A stretch of DNA of 64,000 nucleotides, taken from positions 124,001 through 188,000 of the forward strand of contig JAFLCX010000001.1 of assembly GCA_017302635.1 (NCBI GenBank). Direction: 5' to 3'. The DNA comes from Hyphomicrobiales bacterium. Lineage in GTDB: Bacteria > Pseudomonadota > Alphaproteobacteria > Rhizobiales > Beijerinckiaceae. Both the position numbers and the translations under genes were made by a program. The notes under the pieces are model-generated. The model saw nothing but the letters and a program-made list of their open reading frames with translations, searched no databases and was not told the DNA's origin. Below, piece after piece: positions 27,479 through 35,600 of the stretch (within the stretch, counting starts at the first letter, position 1; the number at the start of each line of letters is the position of its first letter).

Positions 27479-27781
27479 TCACTGGCACACTTCGACGCGG
27501 CGATAGGTGTAGCTGTCCTCGTCGAGCCAGACCCGGCGCCGCTCCATGTGGCAGGTCGGCTCATAACGCGGGCGACGACGCTCGTAGACAACCTCTTCCT
27601 CTTCGACGATCGGGGCGGCCTGCGAGCGGCCCTGCATCAGGAAATAGGCACCGGCAGCCCCCAGAGCGAGGCCCGCGCCGAGTGCGCCCTTGCGCCCCTG
27701 GGCGGCTTCGGACGGATTGGCGGAGAGAATGGCGAAAGCGACGGCGAGGCCGGCCGCGAAGGCGGAGAGATGATAACGCAT
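27479..27781 (-). CDS. small secreted protein, GRKGAL family
   Basis: This 100-residue protein starts MRYHLSAFAAGLAVAFAIL and has a signal peptide ending around SEAAQ. It continues GRKGALGAGLALGAAGAYFL, an acidic and Arg-rich linker (EEEEVVYERRRPRYEP), and the C-terminal CHMERRRVWLDEDSYTYRRVEVCQ. The two-cysteine terminus and GRKGAL start match the protein at 26604-27059, so they are probably paralogues. Function unknown. Confidence 0.75.
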   Translation of the reverse strand: MRYHLSAFAAGLAVAFAILSANPSEAAQGRKGALGAGLALGAAGAYFLMQGRSQAAPIVEEEEVVYERRRPRYEPTCHMERRRVWLDEDSYTYRRVEVCQ

Positions 27782-27880
27782 GACAGGATCACTCCGGATC
27801 GAACGCAACGAACCGCAACCTTTCCTGCCAAACCGTTAAAAATTTCCTCCTGATTCCAGTCGATCGAAATGCCGGATAGC

Positions 27881-27909
27881 AAAAGGGCGAGCCCGGAGGC
27901 CCGCCCCTT
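27881..27909 (-). terminator. probable terminator after DAHP synthase
   Basis: On the minus strand an imperfect GC-rich stem (AAGGGGCGGGC against GGGCTCGCCCTT with a bulge) is followed by TTTTGC. It lies 21 bases past the stop. Confidence 0.55.
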
Positions 27910-27930
27910 GCACCGCGATATGGAGAAATG

Positions 27931-29343
27931 TTACTCTGCCGCTTCGGATACCGGCGTGCCACGATTGGCCTTCTCCTTCTTGAGGAGATCGGCCACCAGA
28001 AACGCCAGTTCGATCGCCTGCTCGGCGTTGAGGCGCGGATCGCAATGGGTGTCGTAACGGTCGGCGATCATCTCGTTCGTGACTGTCTTCGCACCGCCCG
28101 TGCATTCGGTGACATTCTTGCCGGTCATTTCGAGATGGATGCCGCCCGCATAGGTTCCCTCGCTCTCGTGAATCGCGAAGAAGTTCTTCACCTCCTGCGT
28201 GATGCGATCGAAGGGTCGGGTCTTGTAAGCACCGATCGAGATCGTGTTGCCGTGCATCGGGTCGCAAGACCACACTACATTCCGCCCTTCGCGCTTCACG
28301 GCACGGATCAGGTCCGGCAGGTGATTGCCCACCTTGTCCGCACCGAAACGGCAGATCAGCGTGAGGCGGCCCGCTTCGTTCTCGGGGTTGAGCATGTCGA
28401 TCAGTTCGATCAGCCCGTCCGGCGTGAGCGAAGGACCGCATTTGAGGCCGATCGGGTTGAGAATGCCGCGGAAGAACTCGACATGAGCATGATCAGGCTG
28501 GCGCGTGCGATCACCGATCCAGAGCATGTGGCCGGAAGTCGCAACATACTGGCCCGGATGCGTGGAGTCCTCGCGCGTCATCGCTTCTTCGTAGCCCAGC
28601 AGCAGCGCTTCATGGCTGGTGTAGAACTCGGTGAGGCGCATCTCGGGATGCGTATCCGAATTGATGCCGATGGCGCGCATGAACTGCAAGGCCTCGGTGA
28701 TCCGGTCGATCAGGTCGAGATAACGGTGCGAGGCCGGGCTGTTCTGCACGAAATCGAGCACCCATTTCTGGGCATTGTCGAGGCTCGCGTAACCGCCCGT
28801 CGCGAAGGCGCGGATGAGGTTCAGCGTCGCCGCCGACTGGCGATAGGCCTCGATCTGGCGGCGCGGATCGGGGATGCGCGCCTCCTCGGTGAACTCGATG
28901 CCATTGATGATGTCACCGCGATAGCTCGGCAGTTCCACGTCATCATGCTTCTCGACATTCGACGACCGCGGCTTGGCGAATTGCCCGGCTACGCGCCCGA
29001 CCTTCACCACCGGCGACGAGCCGGCATAGGTGAGCACCACCGCCATCTGCAGGAAAACACGGAAGAAATCGCGGATATGGTTTGCCGAATGCTCGGCGAA
29101 GCTCTCGGCGCAATCACCACCCTGAAGCAGGAAGGCTTCGCCCGCCGCGACCTTGCTCAACGCCCGTTTGAGCTTGCGCGCCTCGCCTGCAAAAACCAGC
29201 GGTGGAAAGCTCGCGAGTTGCTTCTCGGTCGCGTCCAGCACCGCTGAATCCGGATAGCTCGGAACCTGCGCAACCGGAAAGGAGCGCCAGGACGACGGGG
29301 TCCAGAGCTTCTTGGCAGCAGGGTCGAGCACACGCGAGGTCAT
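27931..29343 (-). CDS. aroG: class II 3-deoxy-7-phosphoheptulonate synthase
   Basis: This 470-residue enzyme makes DAHP from phosphoenolpyruvate and erythrose 4-phosphate, the first step of the shikimate pathway. The start [20 protein letters not shown] drops 40 weak upstream residues. It is the plant-like class II form: [79 protein letters not shown] and DPRLNAEQA. Length and motifs match the class II family. Confidence 0.96.
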   Translation of the reverse strand: MTSRVLDPAAKKLWTPSSWRSFPVAQVPSYPDSAVLDATEKQLASFPPLVFAGEARKLKRALSKVAAGEAFLLQGGDCAESFAEHSANHIRDFFRVFLQMAVVLTYAGSSPVVKVGRVAGQFAKPRSSNVEKHDDVELPSYRGDIINGIEFTEEARIPDPRRQIEAYRQSAATLNLIRAFATGGYASLDNAQKWVLDFVQNSPASHRYLDLIDRITEALQFMRAIGINSDTHPEMRLTEFYTSHEALLLGYEEAMTREDSTHPGQYVATSGHMLWIGDRTRQPDHAHVEFFRGILNPIGLKCGPSLTPDGLIELIDMLNPENEAGRLTLICRFGADKVGNHLPDLIRAVKREGRNVVWSCDPMHGNTISIGAYKTRPFDRITQEVKNFFAIHESEGTYAGGIHLEMTGKNVTECTGGAKTVTNEMIADRYDTHCDPRLNAEQAIELAFLVADLLKKEKANRGTPVSEAAE

Positions 29344-29471
29344 GACAGCACCTTGAAATCGTTGAGACGCCCTCCCCCGAGGGCGGAGACGCTCTTTAGC
29401 GTCAAAGCGCTCACAAGGCGAGAGGAAATGGCTTTTTGTGTCTTCCTGTTGCCCGGAGGGCATAGGCCCCT

Positions 29472-30857
29472 TCAGGCGCGCTCGAAGCGCGCTGTGCGCG
29501 TGCGCATTGTCACGAGTTCTTCCGCCGTACTCGGGTGAAGCGCCATCGTGGCATCGAAATCACGCTTGGTCGCGCCCATCTTGATCGCGATGCCGACCAG
29601 CTGGATCATCTCGGCCGCCCCCTCCCCCAGGATATGACAGCCGAGGATGCGATCCGTCTCAGCATCGACCAGCAGCTTCATCATCACCCGGTCATCCGAG
29701 CCTGAAAGCGTCGCCTTCATGGCGCGGAACGAGGTCTTGTAGAGATCGACGATCCTGAACGAGGCGCGCGCCTCGGCTTCCGTCAATCCAACCGTGCCGA
29801 GCTCGGGCGTCGTGAAAACCGCTGTCGGTATATTCGCGTGGTCAACCTGCCAGGGGGCAATACCCTTCGTGGCGCCGAACAAAGTATCGGCCACCGCGTG
29901 CCCCTCGCGGATCGCGACCGGCGTGAGATTCACGCGGTTCGTCACGTCCCCCACCGCAAAGATATGCGCGATATTGGTCCGCGAAGCCGAGTCCACGGCA
30001 ATGGCACCGTCGCTTGCGAGGATAACGCCCGCCTTTTCAAGGCCCAGCCCCTCGACATTCGGCGCACGGCCAATGGCGAAGAGAATCTGATCGGCAACCA
30101 GTCGTTCGCCCTTTTTTGTGATGCCCGTGAGGCCATCGCTGCCCTTCTCGATGGCGCGGAACGTGTCCCCCAGCACGAAGCGAATGCCCGCCTTGTCATA
30201 GGCATCAATGAGGCCATCGCGCAGATCATCATCAAAGCCGCGCAGCGGCTTTTCTCCCCGGTAGATCACCGTGACCTCGGCCCCGAGGTCGCAGAAAATT
30301 CCGGCAAATTCGAGCGCGATGTACCCGCCGCCGGCAATGAGAATCCGGCGCGGAAACTCGGCCAAATCAAACACCTCGTTCGAGGTGATCACATGCTCGA
30401 CACCCGGAAGATTTTCATCAAGGTTCGGTCGGCCACCCGTCGCAATCAGGATATTCTTCGCGCGGATGATGCGATTATCGCTCACGATCCGCACTTCATG
30501 CGGGCCTTCCAGCACGGCGCGTGACTTGATCACCGTCACGCCGGCCCCCGCCTGCCCCTTCTCGTAGAGGCCTTCGAGACGCGTGATCTCGGCCTCCTTG
30601 GCGGCCACGAGGCGGTTCCAATCATGTGCGGTCTCGCCGACAGACCAGCCGAATCCTCTGGCTTCGCGAAAATCGCGGGCAAAACGTCCGGCGAGCACAT
30701 AGAGCTTTTTCGGCACGCACCCGCGGATGACGCAGGTTCCGCCCACGCGAAACTCTTCCGCCAGCATCACTTTCGCGCCATGACCCGCTGCAATCCTCGC
30801 AGCACGCACGCCGCCGGAACCGCCACCGATCACGAAGAGATCCACATCGAATTCCAT
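29472..30857 (-). CDS. gor: glutathione-disulfide reductase
   Basis: This 461-residue NADPH/FAD enzyme reduces oxidised glutathione. The start [16 protein letters not shown] has GGAG seven bases upstream; a GTG 12 bases further is less likely. Motifs are the FAD-binding GGGSGG, the redox disulfide C42-VIRG-C47 in [13 protein letters not shown], the NADPH domain [24 protein letters not shown], and the C-terminal interface HPSTAEEL. It may relate functionally to the Atm1-type exporter and the GST elsewhere, but it stands alone here. Confidence 0.95.
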   Translation of the reverse strand: MEFDVDLFVIGGGSGGVRAARIAAGHGAKVMLAEEFRVGGTCVIRGCVPKKLYVLAGRFARDFREARGFGWSVGETAHDWNRLVAAKEAEITRLEGLYEKGQAGAGVTVIKSRAVLEGPHEVRIVSDNRIIRAKNILIATGGRPNLDENLPGVEHVITSNEVFDLAEFPRRILIAGGGYIALEFAGIFCDLGAEVTVIYRGEKPLRGFDDDLRDGLIDAYDKAGIRFVLGDTFRAIEKGSDGLTGITKKGERLVADQILFAIGRAPNVEGLGLEKAGVILASDGAIAVDSASRTNIAHIFAVGDVTNRVNLTPVAIREGHAVADTLFGATKGIAPWQVDHANIPTAVFTTPELGTVGLTEAEARASFRIVDLYKTSFRAMKATLSGSDDRVMMKLLVDAETDRILGCHILGEGAAEMIQLVGIAIKMGATKRDFDATMALHPSTAEELVTMRTRTARFERA

Positions 30858-30924
30858 CACGCGCTCCACACTCTTGCCGCCCGCTCAGACATAGGCGGGT
30901 GATGCGCCGATTGCACCGAACGCT

Positions 30925-32151
30925 TCAAGCACGATCGCGTGAGGATCGCAGTTCGATCGCGCGGGCCGAGAACAGCACAATCCCGATCCCGACCAGCGCG
31001 AGCCACCAGGCCTGCCACGCCCCGTGACTGACGATCGCGACCGCTACAACCGCCGCCCAGAAGCCGAGTGCGAACGGGCGCATCTGTGCTGGCAGACCCT
31101 GGAGAGCCCTGTAGGCGAAAACAACCAGCGCAGCGACGATGGCAGCGCCGACAAGACCCATTTCGAGCCAGAGCTGCACGGCCGCGTTATGCGGATGGCC
31201 GAATTCGACATGAGACTGCAACTCGGCCGGAATGCGATGAAAACCCGGCTCATCCTTGTAGCGGCTCGCCGAATTGAATCCGGAGCCGAAAATCGGCGCC
31301 GCGGAAATCGCGGATTCAAAAGCGGTGTAGATCTTCACGCGGATGGCAGAGGACGCCGATCGGAGCTTCTCGTGCAACCAGTCGGGAAACATCGTCCCGA
31401 GAATCAGTCCGTGAAACGGGCCGGTGACAATGGCGAGAAGCGTTCCGGACAGCACGAGCCGCGACATCCAGGCCCAGTTGAGCCAGGCCAGAGCCGAGAC
31501 GATGCCCAAGACCAGAGCCGCGAGCGCACTGGTCGCGCTGTCCGACCGGAAGGCAGCCACCACCACAACCGCGCTGACCAGGATCGCGATGAACCGCTCC
31601 CGTCGCGTTTCAGCCAGAATGCCAAGCACCGGCAGCAGCATGACGAGGGTCACCAGCGCACGGTTGAGGCGGAACACCTCTTCGCGCAAACCGAAGAAGC
31701 GCCGCATGAGGCCTGGCTGGGCAATTTCGGCGAAAACAAGGGCAGAGGCGAGAAGGAGGCCCAGAGCCAGCAGCCGAAAACTCAGATATAGGTTTTTCGC
31801 AGGCAGGATGAACAATAACAGCATGGTCGTCGCGACCGGCACGAAAGCCTCGCCCAGACGCCAGAGGTGAAACTGCGCATGCGCCGTGCGCGGAATTCCG
31901 GCAAGCGCCAACAGGAAAAAGGCCAGGAACAAGAGACCAACCGGGCGCAGGATGGCAGCACGCACCTCCGCGAGGAGATCATTCCGCCGCCGATCGAGCA
32001 CACGTGCGACGAGCATGAGGCTGCAAGCGAAAGCCAGAATGGCCGCAGTGGCGCGATTGGCGAACACCATGACGACTGGCAACACCACAAACAGCAGGAA
32101 ACCCGCCGAGAGCGCCAGCAGATCGGACACAAACCGACGCTCCTGCGACAT
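30925..32151 (-). CDS. O-antigen ligase/polymerase-like membrane protein
   Basis: This protein of about 408 residues has roughly ten hydrophobic segments and a periplasmic loop. The segment HPHNAAVQLWLEMGLVG, preceded by IFGSGFNSASRY, is the Wzy_C/O-antigen ligase motif. Enzymes of this fold join glycan chains to a lipid A core or other acceptors. The ATG at 32151 is preferred over a TTG three bases upstream. No lipopolysaccharide genes surround it, so the glycan it handles is unclear. Confidence 0.82.
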   Translation of the reverse strand: MSQERRFVSDLLALSAGFLLFVVLPVVMVFANRATAAILAFACSLMLVARVLDRRRNDLLAEVRAAILRPVGLLFLAFFLLALAGIPRTAHAQFHLWRLGEAFVPVATTMLLLFILPAKNLYLSFRLLALGLLLASALVFAEIAQPGLMRRFFGLREEVFRLNRALVTLVMLLPVLGILAETRRERFIAILVSAVVVVAAFRSDSATSALAALVLGIVSALAWLNWAWMSRLVLSGTLLAIVTGPFHGLILGTMFPDWLHEKLRSASSAIRVKIYTAFESAISAAPIFGSGFNSASRYKDEPGFHRIPAELQSHVEFGHPHNAAVQLWLEMGLVGAAIVAALVVFAYRALQGLPAQMRPFALGFWAAVVAVAIVSHGAWQAWWLALVGIGIVLFSARAIELRSSRDRA

Positions 32152-32212
32152 CAACCCGTGCCCCCCGCCTCAATTCCTTGTCTTCGGGATGATTGCCTGC
32201 AAACAGGCGCGA

Positions 32213-32728
32213 TCAGAAGCGATGGCCGCGCTTGCTCATCTCGTCGCGGAAGACGCCCATCAACTGCTGGCCCACGCCCTGCTGCCATTGCTCAAGGAAA
32301 GGGAGCATATCCTGCATGAAGCCGGGCAGGTTCTCGACATATTTCTTGCCGACGGCACTATTGAGGAAGGTGTTGACTTCCTTGAGTTCTGCCTCGGTCA
32401 GCCGAGCGGCGAGGAAACGTGCGGCGTTGGTGACTCCCTCGTTGGTGACAGCCGGCATCTGGGCCTCGACCACCTTCAGGGATTCCTCGATATCCTTCAC
32501 GAGTTCCGGCCGCTGCCGGGTCACCTGGGTGCGCAGCATCTCGACCACATTTGGCATGCTCGCCTCGAACGTGCGCAGCAGACCAGAGGCCTTGAGCACT
32601 TCGGCCGAAATCGCGAGATGGGACGGCATCACCGGGGTAGCAGCGTTCTGCTGCGCGACCGAAAGACCCGAAGCCGAGACCAGCAGTGCGCCGGCCAGCG
32701 CCAGGGCACGCATCGAAAAAAACCTCAT
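32213..32728 (-). CDS. DUF2059 periplasmic protein
   Basis: This 171-residue protein has a signal peptide (MRFFSMRALALAGALLVSAS, ending near SVAQ). The helical core LRTFEASMPNVVEMLRTQV, LVKDIEESLKVVEAQ, FLAARLTEAELKEVNTFLNSAVGKKYVENLP is typical of DUF2059. The family has no assigned activity. The ATG has GGGTGG upstream. It appears unlinked to its neighbours. Confidence 0.85.
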   Translation of the reverse strand: MRFFSMRALALAGALLVSASGLSVAQQNAATPVMPSHLAISAEVLKASGLLRTFEASMPNVVEMLRTQVTRQRPELVKDIEESLKVVEAQMPAVTNEGVTNAARFLAARLTEAELKEVNTFLNSAVGKKYVENLPGFMQDMLPFLEQWQQGVGQQLMGVFRDEMSKRGHRF

Positions 32729-32916
32729 GGACCACCCTTTTCGAGTTTCGGGGCGAAAGCCCGGTGAAATGCTTCACCAGCGCCAGCCAAGCACACTCAT
32801 ATCCTATCGCCTTGCCTGTTAGGGCCTTCCGCAGGACACGACAACCCCCTCGCGCATGGCAAGGGTAACCGAGCAGATGAAAACCGCCGCGTTCCGACGG
32901 CCGGACCGGTCGTCCT

Positions 32917-33282
32917 TCAGCGCGCTGCGGGCGAGCAGACGATCTCCTGATCACCGCGCACATAGCAAACGCTCACATCACCCGTGCGGCGATTGACCCG
33001 GAAGATCCCGGCTTCGATGCGATGGTTGGAGGCAACGAGCATGTAATCGCCTGGCTCCCCAGCCTTGGCGCCTTCGCCCGCCGGATAGCACAGGGTCAAC
33101 CCGACCGAATTCTCGTCCTTGAGCGCGAAGGCGCAAGCACCCATTTCCCCGGTCAGGCGATCGACGCGGTAGATCCGGCTCAACTCCTGCGAAGGGGCTG
33201 GCATGAAATGAAAGGATTCCGCCAGCGCGCCAGAACACATAACCAGAGCGGCCAGAAGGGCCACCGAGCCGCGAAGAGCCAT
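32917..33282 (-). CDS. secreted protein with two short repeats
   Basis: This 121-residue protein starts MALRGSVALLAALVMCSGAL after GAGGGAG. The signal peptide ends at GALAES. The mature part holds two similar units: RIYRVDRLTGEMGACAF followed by TLCYPAG, and GIFRVNRRTGDVSVCYV followed by EIVCSPA. Each has the pattern I-(Y/F)-R-V-(D/N)-R-x-T-G-(E/D) and two cysteines. I recognise no family; a small beta structure with two disulfides is plausible. Confidence 0.65.
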   Translation of the reverse strand: MALRGSVALLAALVMCSGALAESFHFMPAPSQELSRIYRVDRLTGEMGACAFALKDENSVGLTLCYPAGEGAKAGEPGDYMLVASNHRIEAGIFRVNRRTGDVSVCYVRGDQEIVCSPAAR

Positions 33283-33450
33283 GTTTGTCTCCCTCGAATC
33301 TTGATCGAGCCATCGCCGCCGCGGACCTGACCTGATGCTCCGGGCTTGAAGCGAATCGCCTCTTTCCTCTAAGGGAGGCTATCCAATCTTCATGGCAAAA
33401 TCCGCACGGAGCTTGGCCTTTTCCCGAAGATCACAAGGACAAATCCTCCG

Positions 33451-34119
33451 ATGCGCGGCACACTCGTCTTTGATCTTGATGGCACTCTGGCCGAAACGGC
33501 GCCCGATATCATGGGCACGCTGAACGTCCTGCTCGAGCGCGAAGGCCTCGCGGCCCTGCCGCTCGAGAAAGCGCGCGAACTGGTCGGCGCCGGCGCGCGG
33601 GCACTGATCGAGCGTGGTTTCAAGGCCTCGGGACGCCCGCTTTCGGTCGAGAAACTCGATGAACTCTTCGCGGCTTTCCTGCCGCATTATCTCAGCCGGA
33701 TTGCCGAGGCGAGCTTCCTGTTTCCTGGCGTCGAAGCAGCGCTCGATCGCCTCGCGGCGCGCGGCTACACACTCGCGATCTGCACGAACAAGCCCGAACC
33801 GCATTCGCTGGCCTTGGTCGAAGCTTTGGGCGTGAAAAATCGGTTCAGGGCCATCGTGGGGCGCGAGACATTCCCGTTCTTCAAGCCCGACCCGCGCGTG
33901 CTGCTCGAAACCGTGCGCGCGAGCGGCGGCGAGCCGACACGCGCGATCATGATTGGCGACAGCAAGACCGATCTCGATACCGCCAAGGCCGCGCGTATCC
34001 CGGCTATCGGGGTGAGTTTCGGCTACACCGATGTCCCGATGGCGGAGCTGGGGCCGGATCGGCTGATCCACCATTTCGATGCGCTTGATGAGGCGGTCGA
34101 GAGCCTGCTGGCGGCGTGA
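33451..34119 (+). CDS. gph: phosphoglycolate phosphatase (HAD family)
   Basis: This 222-residue HAD hydrolase removes phosphate from 2-phosphoglycolate formed during DNA repair or oxygenation reactions. It has LVFDLDGTLAET (nucleophile Asp8 and acid Asp10), AICTNKPEP (motif II), FFKPDPRVLL (motif III Lys) and MIGDSKTDLDTAKAA (motif IV). The helical cap domain occupies about residues 15-80. The family's usual length is matched. Its stop TGA abuts the stop of the convergent gene exactly. Confidence 0.9.
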   Translation: MRGTLVFDLDGTLAETAPDIMGTLNVLLEREGLAALPLEKARELVGAGARALIERGFKASGRPLSVEKLDELFAAFLPHYLSRIAEASFLFPGVEAALDRLAARGYTLAICTNKPEPHSLALVEALGVKNRFRAIVGRETFPFFKPDPRVLLETVRASGGEPTRAIMIGDSKTDLDTAKAARIPAIGVSFGYTDVPMAELGPDRLIHHFDALDEAVESLLAA

Positions 34120-35478
34120 TCACTCCACGCAGACCAGTGAGATGAGGCTTTTTCCCGCTTGCGCTACGATTGCGCTCATCGAGAGCCGGTCGAACGGGCC
34201 TGAGGCTTGCTCCTGAATGCCAGCGATCTCGGCCAGAGCCCTGATGTCCGCGAACCGGTAAAGTGCAACAGGAATGACGCCCGCAACCTGAAAATTCCGG
34301 CGAGGCTCCTCGATCACAAGGCCGACAAGGCGCCCGCCGCGATCAACCAGAGCAGCGCCGCCCAGCTGCAGAGGCGCTTCCGCCCGCCCCTCGGCCAGCA
34401 ACGCCGACGCTGCGAGCAAAGCGCCGGACTGATCGTGCTGGAGCAGGATCGCCTCTCCACCGGCGGGCGCCAAAGTCAGCGGAGCCGCATGCGGGCGTGA
34501 AAATGCCAGCACAGCAAGACCATTGGCCTGTTTCTCGATGCGGGCGGTCTGGGCTGGCTGGCCCGCATTCAGCGCTTTGCACGACGCGATCGCCGCCAAG
34601 GACGTGATGAACCTTCCGGGCGCGACCTCGACCGCGTTCACCCGCTTCGGCTCCGGGGCGCTCGGGCGCACGGGGCCGGGGACCGGCAGCGTCGACGCGA
34701 TGCTGGTCGGTTGCGGAGCCACACCGGGCTGCGCCTCAAAACTGGTCGCGATCGCGATCACCATCCAATCGAAAGCGGGAGAGAGCGCCTTGTTGTAGCC
34801 GATTGAAAAGCCTCGAAGCACGCCGTCCGTGCCCTTTTCCAGCCGGCGATAGAACTTGCCCGTCGTGGTCTCGCCCGAGATCACGAAGAAATCGGGCCGC
34901 AAGAGCCTGTAGGTGATTTTTCGTCCCGCGACATTGGTGGCCGTGCCGCGCTCAAACAATTGCGCGAGGTCATCGTCCGGTTTTCCGACGGAGAGATCGA
35001 GCGTGATCTGCTCCTTGTCATCCTGCCAGCGCGAGAGCCCTGCCGGACTGGTCGAGCGTTTCGACAGGAGCTTGGTGGGAACTCCAATCCGCATTTTCGA
35101 AGTCGCATCGGTTTCCGTCCGGAAGCCGATTGCCTTTCGCCCGGTCTCGGCTGCATCCGCGAGTTTCTTGCGCTTTTCTGCCGAGAGAACGCCATCCACA
35201 GGCGTCTTGAGGTCGGCATCGAGACGTTTCAGGGCGGCGAAGGTCAAGGCGCCAAATTCTCCGGAAGCCGCGCCGGTAAAGGCCGAAGTCCAGATCAGAT
35301 CGCGCTGGATCGCGCGCCGTTCAGCGACGTCGAAGCGCTCGAACGCGGCCGCAGCCGCGACAAAAGCCGGATCGGCGGGCCGTGGCGGCGCGTTTTGTGC
35401 GACAGCGCACAAGCCGAAAAAACCGGAAAACACCAATACGAGGCCGCCAACTCTCGTCCATTTTTGCAGTTTCTGCAT
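34120..35478 (-). CDS. peptidoglycan-binding-like protein with trypsin-like pseudoprotease domain
   Basis: This 452-residue exported protein starts MQKLQKWTRVGGLVLVFSGF after GGAGGG and has a signal peptide ending near AVAQN. Residues 55-85 (RAIQRDLIWTSAFTGAASGEFGALTFAAL) resemble a peptidoglycan-binding repeat. Residues about 285-430 read like a trypsin fold: VAPGRFITSLAAIASC, NGLAVLAF, QLGGAALVDRGGRLVGLV. Where an active S1 enzyme has His (N-x-H-V), Asp (D-L-A-L) and Ser (G-x-SGG), this one has Ala, Gly/Asn and Leu. It is probably catalytically dead. It is divergent from the A2M/PBP1C pair by 122 bases. Fold assignment is by eye. Confidence 0.7.
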   Translation of the reverse strand: MQKLQKWTRVGGLVLVFSGFFGLCAVAQNAPPRPADPAFVAAAAAFERFDVAERRAIQRDLIWTSAFTGAASGEFGALTFAALKRLDADLKTPVDGVLSAEKRKKLADAAETGRKAIGFRTETDATSKMRIGVPTKLLSKRSTSPAGLSRWQDDKEQITLDLSVGKPDDDLAQLFERGTATNVAGRKITYRLLRPDFFVISGETTTGKFYRRLEKGTDGVLRGFSIGYNKALSPAFDWMVIAIATSFEAQPGVAPQPTSIASTLPVPGPVRPSAPEPKRVNAVEVAPGRFITSLAAIASCKALNAGQPAQTARIEKQANGLAVLAFSRPHAAPLTLAPAGGEAILLQHDQSGALLAASALLAEGRAEAPLQLGGAALVDRGGRLVGLVIEEPRRNFQVAGVIPVALYRFADIRALAEIAGIQEQASGPFDRLSMSAIVAQAGKSLISLVCVE

Positions 35479-35600
35479 GGATCGACCCTCCTTGGCTGCC
35501 CGCAATAGTGAAATGTCGCGATCCGTTCGGCAAGCCCGGATTGCATGCCACGCACCGGGTGATAGGTTCAGCGGGCCAATCATTCTCGGGGGAGTTCACG

